Assembly: GCF_039538365.1 (NCBI RefSeq)
Contig: NZ_BAABCA010000010.1
Coordinates: 1 to 10,598 of the forward strand
Reading direction: 5' to 3'
From: Postechiella marina
GTDB lineage: Bacteria > Bacteroidota > Bacteroidia > Flavobacteriales > Flavobacteriaceae
DNA length: 10,598 bases
This document shows, in pieces, positions 1-6,305 of this stretch. Numbering within the stretch: position 1 is the first letter of the stretch; each line of letters begins with the position of its first letter. The translations under genes and the position numbers were made by a program. Under the pieces are notes generated by a model. It did not search any database. It saw only the letters and a list, made by a program, of their open reading frames with translations, and was not told where the DNA came from.

Positions 1-88
1 TTGTGTGTTTACCTTTACTAAGTTCGTCAATAATTTTTAGTTTAAAAGGTTCTGAATACCGTCTAATTACTTTGTCATTTTTGTACAT
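1..88 (-). CDS. IS3-family transposase OrfA, N-terminal fragment
   Basis: The first 29 codons of a transposase begin at ATG 88-86 and run off the window edge. The peptide begins MYKNDKVIRRYSEPFKLKI and continues to a KGKHT segment. Basic starts of this kind, with a short YSEPFKLKI-type helix leading into a helix-turn-helix, are typical of IS3-family OrfA proteins, which bind the element's ends. Only the beginning is present, so the DNA-binding domain is incomplete and OrfB with its DDE catalytic residues is not seen. The same fragment is at the right edge. Confidence 0.7.
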   Translation of the reverse strand, partial: MYKNDKVIRRYSEPFKLKIIDELSKGKHT

Positions 89-127
89 AATGTTTAAAAT
101 TATGTAGCCTTTATTCAGGACGGGTCA
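1..127 (-). mobile_element. IS3-like insertion sequence, left end (copy 1, partial)
   Basis: This is the terminus of an insertion sequence, read on the minus strand from TGACCCGTCC at 127 down to the window edge. It is an exact reverse complement of 10472-10598. The match stops at 127/128, which places the element boundary there, and the terminal bases TG match IS3-family ends. A 39-bp leader precedes the ATG of an OrfA-like transposase. The element reads out of the window, so its body and right end are not visible. The family assignment rests on the OrfA N-terminus and the TG end, from recall of the family. Confidence 0.75.
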
Positions 128-137
128 TAATTACAGT

Positions 138-270
138 CAACGGTCTCGGCTATGAGTAGTTGCGTGGGTTAGTACTTAATTTTGCAAGTACACACCAAGT
201 TGGAAATTCCGCAGGAATTTCCAAAGTAGGCGAGAACAAGCAATTACTTATAGCCATTGTTGTGCAACGT
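138..270 (-). repeat. Structured palindromic repeat A, downstream of the YD-repeat gene
   Basis: This imperfect palindrome of about 133 bp can fold into a long cruciform. Outer arms at 148-163 and 240-255 match at 14 of 16 positions (GGCTATGAGTAGTTGC against the complement of GCAATTACTTATAGCC). The centre is a perfect 10-bp stem, TGGAAATTCC 201-210 and GGAATTTCCA 214-223, with loop GCA. A further stem, GTACTT 172-177 with AAGTAC 186-191, lies between. It starts 6 bp beyond the stop of the minus-strand gene at 277-1134. It shares blocks with repeats B, C and D. It could be an attC-like recombination site, a REP/MITE-like element or a structured terminator. Confidence 0.7.
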
Positions 271-276
271 ATTTTT

Positions 277-1104
277 TTATTCGTAATATTTAATTTGTCT
301 TTCCCAAACCATTCCTAATTCTCCATTGGAACTTCTTCTTTTAGAAATCCAATTCCCATTTTTGTCATATACATATTCGAAAGAAGTTTGGTGTGTTCGT
401 TCATCTTCTTCATTGAACCAATTTTGAATAGTCATATTATTCATTTCGTCATATTCGGAAACGAACTTCATAAAACTCCCATCAGGATTGAATTTAAATT
501 GTAAATTTTCATTTCCGTCTTTATCGTATGAGTATGTTCGTCTGTCTTTTAGACTGCCATCAGGTTTATATCTGAACTGCTCAATTTTTTTGTTGTCAAA
601 ATTGTATTTGTAAATATATTTCCAACCGCTTTCATTTCCTGGTCTTTTAAGAAGCATCTCAACGTTATTTCCGTTTTCATCATATTTGTTCGATTGGATA
701 TTTGTCAGATTGTTGTCTAAATCATAAGTTTTAACAGCAATCATATTGTCGTTGGAATCATACTCATAAGTCCAATAGCTTTTTAATTCATCTGATGAAT
801 TTTTCTTCATAGCTTTCTGAGCAACTCCATCTTCATTTCTTTCATAAATAGTTTTTTCGTAAAGCGAACCGTCTCTTTCATATTGTCCGTTTTCTATTAC
901 TTTCTCATTTTTATCAAAAATCATATATGAACTTATGTTTGAGTCAAATAGATTTTCTCGACTCTTTAATTCGCCATTCTCTGGTTTGTAGATGACTTCT
1001 TTAACCATTTTCATTTTTGGTTTCAGGCTGTCAGAAGTCGATTGAGCGATAAGATTTGTTCCGGAAAATGAAATCAGAATTCCGAGTAATAATATGTATT
1101 TCAT
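277..1104 (-). CDS. Secreted YD-repeat-like protein
   Basis: The predicted product is an exported protein of about 275 residues with no recognised enzyme motif. The reading frame is open from an ATG at 1134, with further ATGs at 1116 and 1104. I favour 1104 because MKYILLLGILISFSGTNLIA is then a clean N-terminal signal peptide with likely cleavage after IAQ; the longer starts add a non-signal-like MDVVQHMNKP. The mature part is a string of irregular repeats built on an aromatic-Y-D-x-x-G-N core, such as YSYDKDGN, KYDENGNN, EYDSNDN and VYDKNGNW. These resemble the beta-strand repeats of YD/RHS-type proteins but lack the RHS core and toxin tip. The gene ends just before repeat A and GTTGTGCAAC-like decamers lie at both its ends, so it may be a mobile cassette gene. 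Its function is unknown. Confidence 0.75.
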   Translation of the reverse strand: MKYILLLGILISFSGTNLIAQSTSDSLKPKMKMVKEVIYKPENGELKSRENLFDSNISSYMIFDKNEKVIENGQYERDGSLYEKTIYERNEDGVAQKAMKKNSSDELKSYWTYEYDSNDNMIAVKTYDLDNNLTNIQSNKYDENGNNVEMLLKRPGNESGWKYIYKYNFDNKKIEQFRYKPDGSLKDRRTYSYDKDGNENLQFKFNPDGSFMKFVSEYDEMNNMTIQNWFNEEDERTHQTSFEYVYDKNGNWISKRRSSNGELGMVWERQIKYYE

Positions 1105-1215
1105 AGGTTTGTTCATATGTTGCACAACATCCATATAACCAATATACCACTTGTAAATTCCTTAAAAAATAAGATAAGCGTATTAAATGCGAAATATAGA
1201 AAAGATCAGGATTTT

Positions 1216-2247
1216 TTACTCTATAATTTCTACCTCAAATAATTTGTCCCAACGTTTACCAGTTACAAAAAGTGTTTTAGTTTCGGGGTTGTAAGCTATG
1301 CCATTTAAAACATCTAAACCATCGTGCTGAGTAACAAGCTTTTTTAATGGCGAAAAATCTATAACACCAATTACACCACCATTTACAGGGTTTATTATAG
1401 CTACACCATCTTTTTGGTATCTATTAGCGTAAATTTTGCCATTTACCCATTCCATTTCGTTAATACCAATAATTTTACCTTTATTGGTATAAACCTGTAT
1501 GTATTCTTGTTCTATCAATGTTTTTGGATCTAGAAGCCATATTTTTTCAGAGCCATCACTTTTGTAAAGCATTTTATCGTTATTACAAAAACCCCAGCCT
1601 TCTTTACTATTTCCGTATTTAAAACTACTTAGTTTATCAAAAGTATTAATGTCGTAAACAAAACCAGTACCTTCTTTCCAGGTTAGTTGGTATATTTTAT
1701 CGTTTAAAATAGTAAGCCCTTCTCCAAAATACTCATCGTCTAAATCAATGTTTTTAATAACCTCTCCTGTTTTATAATTAACATGTCTTAGTTTAGACTC
1801 TTTATATTGTCCTGTGCTTTCGTATAAATTATTATTAAAAAATTCTAAGCCTTGAGTGTAAGATGTAATATCATGCGGATATTCGTTTATAATCTTGTAC
1901 TTGTAAATTTTTGGTATCTCACTATTAAGAATGGTAATGGTAGAGTTAACCGTTTGTTTTTCGTTATTAAAATAAACAATGGCTTCTATGGTATGCTTAC
2001 CAAGTTTAAAATTACTTAAATTGGTACTTTTACCTATTGTTTTTCCGTTTATGGAGTAGGAAACCGAATCGATTATATGACTTTTTTTGTTCTCTAAAGA
2101 CAAATTTAAGGTCTCATTATTCGAAATATTACCCTTATTTGCGTTAGTTTTAATGGTAAATACATTTTTTTTCTGTCCAGAATTAGATCCGCAAGATAAA
2201 ACAAGACAACTTAAAAATATGATAGTTAGATACTTGACGATTTTCAT
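1216..2247 (-). CDS. Glutaminyl-peptide cyclotransferase (plant/bacterial type), lipoprotein
   Basis: The enzyme converts N-terminal glutamine of peptides or proteins to pyroglutamate. Family-typical segments of the five-bladed propeller type (Glu_cyclase_2) are clear: YPHDITSYTQGLEF, LYESTGQY, YFGEGLTILNDKIYQLTWKEG, EGWGF, KSDGS, INEMEWVNGKIYAN and the C-terminal LFVTGKRWDKLFEVE. The N-terminus is a lipoprotein signal with lipobox VLSC (Cys19), so the protein should be anchored to a membrane outside the cytoplasm. Residues of about 45-108 look like an Ig-like beta domain placed before the catalytic propeller. The frame opens at TTG 2253; the ATG at 2247 is chosen as the more usual start and leaves a proper signal peptide. 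It is divergent from ffs and seems monocistronic. Family assignment is firm; the natural substrate is unknown. Confidence 0.92.
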   Translation of the reverse strand: MKIVKYLTIIFLSCLVLSCGSNSGQKKNVFTIKTNANKGNISNNETLNLSLENKKSHIIDSVSYSINGKTIGKSTNLSNFKLGKHTIEAIVYFNNEKQTVNSTITILNSEIPKIYKYKIINEYPHDITSYTQGLEFFNNNLYESTGQYKESKLRHVNYKTGEVIKNIDLDDEYFGEGLTILNDKIYQLTWKEGTGFVYDINTFDKLSSFKYGNSKEGWGFCNNDKMLYKSDGSEKIWLLDPKTLIEQEYIQVYTNKGKIIGINEMEWVNGKIYANRYQKDGVAIINPVNGGVIGVIDFSPLKKLVTQHDGLDVLNGIAYNPETKTLFVTGKRWDKLFEVEIIE

Positions 2248-2300
2248 TTTCAAAATTATTTTATAGCAAGATATTTATTTAAAATCAGTTTAAAAAATCA

Positions 2301-2330
2301 TTGTGATTTTTTTAAAAGATTGTATATTTG
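2301..2330 (+). promoter_or_regulatory. Predicted Bacteroidota-type promoter of ffs
   Basis: A -33 TTG at 2301-2303 is separated by 19 nt from TATATTTG at 2323-2330, an exact TAnnTTTG -7 box. The first base of the SRP RNA helix follows 4 nt later, which fits the expected transcription start. Confidence 0.7.
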
Positions 2331-2334
2331 CACC

Positions 2335-2435
2335 GGCAAGTCCTACACAACCAGCTCCTGTTGAATCCTCCAGGGCGGGAACGCAGCAAAGGTAAATGGT
2401 CGTAGCGGTGTGATGTAGGTAGCTTGCCTTTTTTT
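2335..2435 (+). ncRNA. ffs: Small signal recognition particle RNA (4.5S type)
   Basis: This is the RNA scaffold of the signal recognition particle. It binds Ffh and directs nascent membrane and secretory proteins to FtsY. The ends pair as GGCAAG 2335-2340 with CTTGCC 2423-2428, and further in CCTACA 2342-2347 pairs with TGTAGG 2414-2419. The diagnostic domain IV is present: stem GCG/CGC closed by a GGAA tetraloop at 2378-2381, with the conserved AGG 2372-2374 opposite AGCA 2385-2388 forming the symmetric Ffh-binding loop. A run of seven T at 2429-2435 right after the closing helix acts as its terminator. The length, about 95 nt without an Alu domain, is the small bacterial form. Confidence 0.95.
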
Positions 2436-2443
2436 GTACCCAA

Positions 2444-2488
2444 AACTTAAATCTTGAAAGCTAAGGCTAATCAAGATTTTTTAGTTTA
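2444..2488 (+). terminator. Intrinsic terminator-like hairpin after ffs
   Basis: ATCTTGA at 2451-2457 pairs with TCAAGAT at 2471-2477 and is followed by a T-rich tract. The flanking AAACT and AGTTT can extend the stem with a bulge. It probably stops read-through from ffs before the dehydrogenase gene. Confidence 0.5.
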
Positions 2489-2523
2489 AGACCGTTTCTT
2501 AAAAATAAGAATCTTAATTAATA

Positions 2524-2550
2524 TTGTATTTTTATAGCAAAATAATTTTG
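2524..2550 (+). promoter_or_regulatory. Predicted promoter of the SDR gene
   Basis: TAATTTTG at 2543-2550 matches the -7 box TAnnTTTG, with TTG at 2524-2526 as a -33 candidate. The spacer of 16 nt is slightly short. Transcription would begin only a few bases before the ATG at 2561, giving a very short leader. The box lies in a 16-bp sequence (2539-2554) also found at the start of the divergent glutaminyl cyclase gene. Confidence 0.35.
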
Positions 2551-2560
2551 AAAAGGCATA

Positions 2561-3367
2561 ATGAATAAAGTTGTTTTAATTACAGGTGGATCTTCTGGCA
2601 TAGGAAAATCTATAGGAGAGTTTTTAATAGAAAAAGGGTTTATAGTTTATGGCACAAGTAGATCGCCAGAAAAATATAAAGATTCTAAATTTGCTATTTT
2701 AAAGTTGCATGTAAAAGATGTAGATACCATAAAACAAACGGTAAAAACAATTATAGACAACGAAGGAAAATTAGATGTAGTTATTAATAATGCAGGTGCA
2801 GGAATTACTGGTCCTGTAGAAGAGATACCTAACGAAGAAATTAAAGCTAATTTTGAAACTAATTTTTTTGGACCTATTAATGTTATAAAATCTGTGTTGC
2901 CACAAATGCGTAAGCAAAACTCTGGATTAATAATAAATGTAACGTCTATTGCCGGGTATATGGGACTACCTTATCGTGGAATTTATAGTGCAAGTAAAGG
3001 TGCTTTAGAAATTGTAACAGAGGCTTTTAGAATGGAAATAAAAGGTTTTAATATAAACATGACTAATGTAGCTCCTGGCGATTTTGCAACAAACATTGCA
3101 GCAGGCAGATACCACGCACCTTTATTAGAAAATTCGCCATACAAAAAGCCATATGGTGACACTTTAAATTTAATGAACGCGCATGTAGATGCTGGTAGCG
3201 ATCCAGATATAATGGCAAAAGCTATTTTTAAAATTATTAATACAAGAAACCCTAAAGTGCATTATAAAGTAGGGGAGTTTATGCAGAAGTTTTCTATTGT
3301 TTTAAAGCGAATTTTACCAGATTTGATCTACGAAAAACTACTAATGAATCATTATAAATTAAAATAA
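2561..3367 (+). CDS. Short-chain dehydrogenase/reductase (SDR family)
   Basis: This is a classical SDR of 268 residues that should carry out NAD(P)-dependent oxidation or reduction of an alcohol or carbonyl group in the cytoplasm. The Rossmann-fold cofactor motif TGGSSGIG is at residues 8-15 and NNAG is at 76-79. The catalytic set is Asn101, Ser129 (in NVTSIAG), Tyr142 and Lys146 (YSASK). R33/R35 after beta-2 would favour NADP(H), by inference. The motif VAPGDFAT follows the active site as in other family members. The substrate cannot be read from sequence. The small lipoprotein gene follows after 42 bp on the same strand, so the two may be co-transcribed. Confidence 0.92.
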   Translation: MNKVVLITGGSSGIGKSIGEFLIEKGFIVYGTSRSPEKYKDSKFAILKLHVKDVDTIKQTVKTIIDNEGKLDVVINNAGAGITGPVEEIPNEEIKANFETNFFGPINVIKSVLPQMRKQNSGLIINVTSIAGYMGLPYRGIYSASKGALEIVTEAFRMEIKGFNINMTNVAPGDFATNIAAGRYHAPLLENSPYKKPYGDTLNLMNAHVDAGSDPDIMAKAIFKIINTRNPKVHYKVGEFMQKFSIVLKRILPDLIYEKLLMNHYKLK

Positions 3368-3409
3368 TGGTATAAAATTTGCTCTGATAATAAACTTAAA
3401 ATCTAGAGT

Positions 3410-3826
3410 ATGAAAAAAATACTACTATTACTTTCTTTCTTTTCGATATTAACAGCTTGCGATGCTATTTTGGATGAAGTTGTAGAGTGTATAGTTAATA
3501 GACGTCCTGTTCTATCTAATAACAAATTAGATAGTGGTAGAAACGATACTTATTACTCTAATAAGATTTGGGCAGAAATTAAAAACGAACCTAAAGACGA
3601 TAATTATTACTATAATTTTAGCTATCGTGGCGATTTGCCAAACGGAATAAATATTATTTTTGAAGATAGAGAGGTTTATATTGAAGGTGTGCCAAGAGAA
3701 ACTGGTCGTTTTAAAATAACCATACATGTTAGTGTAGACGCAAGATACTACAACGAAGATGGTGATATAGAAGATCCTTTATGCAGTAGTAGCGACTCAA
3801 AAACCTACACTTTAATTATTAGGTAA
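3410..3826 (+). CDS. Small lipoprotein with Ig-like (He_PIG-like) domain
   Basis: This predicted lipoprotein of 138 residues has a hydrophobic N-terminus (MKKILLLLSFFSILTAC) with lipobox LTAC, so Cys17 would be lipidated and the protein carried outside the cytoplasm. Residues 75-110 (DLPNGINIIFEDREVYIEGV and the PRETGRFKITIHV that follows) resemble the pattern of putative Ig domains of the He_PIG type, where an LPxGl turn is followed by GxPxxxGxaxaxIxV. Two more cysteines (27 and 125) could form a disulfide. No catalytic motif is visible. It lies close behind the SDR gene on the same strand; a functional link is not evident. Confidence 0.75.
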   Translation: MKKILLLLSFFSILTACDAILDEVVECIVNRRPVLSNNKLDSGRNDTYYSNKIWAEIKNEPKDDNYYYNFSYRGDLPNGINIIFEDREVYIEGVPRETGRFKITIHVSVDARYYNEDGDIEDPLCSSSDSKTYTLIIR

Positions 3827-3956
3827 ACGCATCATTTTAAGTAGAAACTTAATGTTTTCGTAAGTTGTTAATAGAATTTAATAATTAATTAATAGCTCTA
3901 CTTTGTTATTATTGTAAATTCGCAACAATATTTTAATAAAACAAAATTTATTTACG

Positions 3957-4610
3957 ATGAAATTTTTTATAGATACAGCTAACCTTAGCCAAATTAAAGA
4001 AGCTCAAGATCTTGGTGTTCTTGACGGAGTAACAACTAATCCGTCTTTAATGGCTAAAGAAGGCATTACTGGTCACGACAATATTTTAAAACACTATGTT
4101 GATATTTGCAACATTGTTGAAGGTGATGTAAGTGCCGAAGTTATTTCTACAGATTTTGAAGGTATGGTTCGCGAAGGAGAAGCTTTAGCAGAGTTACACC
4201 CGCAAATAGTTGTAAAATTACCAATGATAAAAGATGGTGTTAAGGCTTGTAAATATTTCGCAGATAAAGGAATAAGAACAAACGTTACTTTAGTATTTTC
4301 TGTTGGTCAAGCATTATTGGCTGCAAAAGCAGGAGCAACTTATGTTTCGCCTTTTATTGGTCGTTTAGACGACATTTCTACAGATGGTTTAAACCTTATT
4401 GCAGAAATTAGACACGTATATGATAATTATGCCTTTGATACTGAAATATTAGCTGCATCTGTGCGTCATACAATGCATGTTATAGATTGTGCTAAAATTG
4501 GTGCAGATGTAATGACAGGGCCTTTAAGCTCTATTGAAGGTTTATTAAAACACCCTTTAACAGATAGTGGTTTAGCTAAGTTTTTAGAAGATTATAAAAA
4601 AGGAAACTAA
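3957..4610 (+). CDS. tal: Transaldolase, TalC/FSA-like short subfamily
   Basis: This 217-residue enzyme of the non-oxidative pentose phosphate pathway moves a dihydroxyacetone unit between sedoheptulose 7-phosphate and glyceraldehyde 3-phosphate. It is a TIM barrel of the short subfamily, which usually forms decamers. Visible motifs are FIDTANL (4-10), GVTTNPSLMAKEG (24-36), VVKLPM with the Schiff-base lysine at 87, TNVTLVFS (108-115) and SPFIGRLDD (131-139). Glu61 (AEVIS) sits where fructose-6-phosphate aldolases carry glutamine, which favours transaldolase activity; this is inferred from family knowledge. The start ATG at 3957 gives the family's usual N-terminus. A strong hairpin terminator follows 34 bp after the stop. 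Confidence 0.93.
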   Translation: MKFFIDTANLSQIKEAQDLGVLDGVTTNPSLMAKEGITGHDNILKHYVDICNIVEGDVSAEVISTDFEGMVREGEALAELHPQIVVKLPMIKDGVKACKYFADKGIRTNVTLVFSVGQALLAAKAGATYVSPFIGRLDDISTDGLNLIAEIRHVYDNYAFDTEILAASVRHTMHVIDCAKIGADVMTGPLSSIEGLLKHPLTDSGLAKFLEDYKKGN

Positions 4611-4644
4611 GATCTTTAATATTTAAGTTCTTTATTTATATAAT

Positions 4645-4676
4645 AAAAAGCCTCAACATAACGTCGAGGCTTTTTT
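4645..4676. terminator. Bidirectional terminator between transaldolase and thioredoxin-like gene
   Basis: AAAAAGCCTC and GAGGCTTTTTT form a stem with T-runs on both strands, between two convergent genes. On the minus strand the stem extends through GCCTCGAC/GTTGAGGC (one G-U pair) with a 5-nt loop. On the plus strand the same step is an A-C mismatch, so the minus-strand hairpin is the stronger. Confidence 0.85.
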
Positions 4677-4696
4677 ATATAATGTATGTAATAATA

Positions 4697-6112
4697 CTAT
4701 TTGCTAACAATAGCTAAAAGTTGTTGTTCGAAATTTGAAGCAAACATATTTGTATTAGAGTGTACAATTTTTTGATTTTTATTTAATACAAACACCTTTG
4801 TCATGGGGTGAATGGCTAAAATATCTTTGTCCTTTTTAACATCATTTAATTGAAACTCTCTTTCTAAAGGATAACTGTTTTTGTTTAAAGAATACATCCA
4901 ATTTTTAGAGGCTTTGTTATCAATATTAATAGCAATAAAATCTACTTCTGGATATTTATCTTTTAATTCTTTTACCTTATTGTGGCTGTGTTTAAAATGA
5001 TCGTAAAATTTATTAGACCAAAAATAAATAGCAGTCGGCCTATTTATTAAATTATTAATTAGGTTCTCTTCATTTTTAACATTTAAAACTGTAATATCAG
5101 GAAAAGTATTTCCTGTTTTTAACTTATCTAATGTTTTAACTAAAGCTGTAATTGCTACTTTATTTTCTTCGTTTGTGCTTTTTTCTAAAAAAGATTTTAA
5201 AACAGCTTTATTGTTTTCTGTATTATCGTTTTTATTCAGAAAATTAAAAGTATTCATGTATAACAGCTTGTTTTTAACAGTTGGTATAGTAATAATACTG
5301 TCTATTAATTTAAGCTTATCTAAATTAAAACACAAAGCTTTTCTATTAAATTCTTTAGCGCCACAGTGGTTTATGTGTCTTTCGAGCGCCAAATTATTAA
5401 AATTATACTTTAAAAAATTATTATAAATAAAATAGTCTTTATGGAAATTGTTGTTGTAATCTATATCTTTTCTGTAAGCGTAAAAATCTTTTGGTAACGA
5501 TTTTATAATGTCGTTTTTGTTTTTACCGTAGTGAATAAAAGGGTATACTTCTTTTCTAGAAAAATAGCTGTAATCAATATTAGCTTGAGCTATTTTGTTA
5601 AACAAATCAGACGGATTGTATTTTTCTTGAAATCGCTTTAGCTTGTTGTCTTTATAAGTTTTAATAGAATCTATTCTATGCGAAAAAGCTTTAGAGTTTA
5701 ACTGGCAATATTTAAATATACGTTTATCTTCAATTTCGTTTTGTAAAAATTCGTTTATAAAGTAATTGTTTTTTTTGGCGCCAACACCAGTAAATACTAA
5801 CGATTCGTCAAACTCAAAAGTATTAACTCTTAGCATAATACTATCGTTAGGCTCTAAAAGTACCATTTGCATTTCACCACCATATTTAATGGTGTAAAAG
5901 CCAGGTGTTAAATTTTCAACCTTATATTTAAATCTATTTGTTTTGTCTAATTTAATAGTATCTATAACTTTATCTTCCATAGATAAAACTATAAAATTGT
6001 CTGTGGCATTTATAATTTCACCACCTAAAAAAGCATTATTTGTCTTGTTGGTTTTTTTACAACCAACAAATGCAACTAAGGCAAGACATATAATACTAAA
6101 ATATAATTTCAT
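4697..6112 (-). CDS. Lipoprotein with DUF4369-like domain and cysteine-less thioredoxin-like domain
   Basis: This predicted lipoprotein has 471 residues; the signal ends at Cys18 (AFVGC). Residues of about 28-110 form a beta-rich region like DUF4369 (GGEIINATDNFIVLS..., MVLLEPNDSIML), which in Bacteroidota often precedes a TlpA-like domain. The middle is lysine- and asparagine-rich, probably helical. Residues of about 336-471 have the TlpA thioredoxin pattern: FPDITVLN, PTAIYFW (359-365), a VDFIAINID strand, the IHP cis-proline site at 436 and a TKVFVL strand. The CxxC position reads F369-Y-D-H372, with no cysteine. Disulfide exchange is therefore unlikely, and a structural or binding role is more plausible. 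It is convergent with tal and divergent from the ABC-F gene. Confidence 0.8.
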   Translation of the reverse strand: MKLYFSIICLALVAFVGCKKTNKTNNAFLGGEIINATDNFIVLSMEDKVIDTIKLDKTNRFKYKVENLTPGFYTIKYGGEMQMVLLEPNDSIMLRVNTFEFDESLVFTGVGAKKNNYFINEFLQNEIEDKRIFKYCQLNSKAFSHRIDSIKTYKDNKLKRFQEKYNPSDLFNKIAQANIDYSYFSRKEVYPFIHYGKNKNDIIKSLPKDFYAYRKDIDYNNNFHKDYFIYNNFLKYNFNNLALERHINHCGAKEFNRKALCFNLDKLKLIDSIITIPTVKNKLLYMNTFNFLNKNDNTENNKAVLKSFLEKSTNEENKVAITALVKTLDKLKTGNTFPDITVLNVKNEENLINNLINRPTAIYFWSNKFYDHFKHSHNKVKELKDKYPEVDFIAINIDNKASKNWMYSLNKNSYPLEREFQLNDVKKDKDILAIHPMTKVFVLNKNQKIVHSNTNMFASNFEQQLLAIVSK

Positions 6113-6160
6113 ATAAATTTAAACTAAATATCTAGATGTTATTATCTAAATTATTCTATA

Positions 6161-6168
6161 CAAAAATA
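6161..6168 (-). promoter_or_regulatory. Candidate -7 box for the thioredoxin-like lipoprotein gene
   Basis: On the minus strand this reads TATTTTTG, an exact TAnnTTTG match 48 bp before the ATG. No convincing -33 TTG is seen at the expected distance, so support is partial. Confidence 0.35.
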
Positions 6169-6274
6169 TACTTTGTTATTAAAAAGTCTTGTTAAGGCGC
6201 TGTTAAAACTTGTAAAGCTTGGTTTTATTAAGAAAAATAGAGACTCGAAGTTTCGGCATACGACTTGATTTTTT

Positions 6275-6282
6275 TACTTTTG
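6275..6282 (+). promoter_or_regulatory. Candidate -7 box for the ABC-F gene
   Basis: TACTTTTG matches TAnnTTTG and lies 23 bp before the ATG at 6306. A weak TTTCG at 6251-6255 is at -33 distance. This box falls inside the upstream extension of the reading frame, which argues against translation from the earlier ATG at 6219. Confidence 0.5.
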
Positions 6283-6305
6283 CAAAAAAATATAAAACAA
6301 CCTTT

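Noticed and set aside
138..270. Palindrome A as a plain intrinsic terminator
   Set aside because: It is far longer than needed, has no T-run after the stem, and shares sequence with other copies that do not behave like terminators.
2251..2258. TAATTTTG as a proven promoter of the glutaminyl cyclase gene
   Set aside because: It touches the start codon and has no -33 TTG at 17-23 nt; kept only as part of the shared 16-mer observation.
5175..5426. Plus-strand open frame of 83 codons with hydrophobic residues
   Set aside because: It is antisense to the thioredoxin-like lipoprotein gene; the hydrophobicity mirrors the Lys/Asn-rich codons of that gene.
6219..6305. N-terminal extension of the ABC-F protein from the ATG at 6219
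   Set aside because: The 29 extra residues do not fit the family, which starts at MLSVSNLSVQFG, and a promoter box lies within this stretch.
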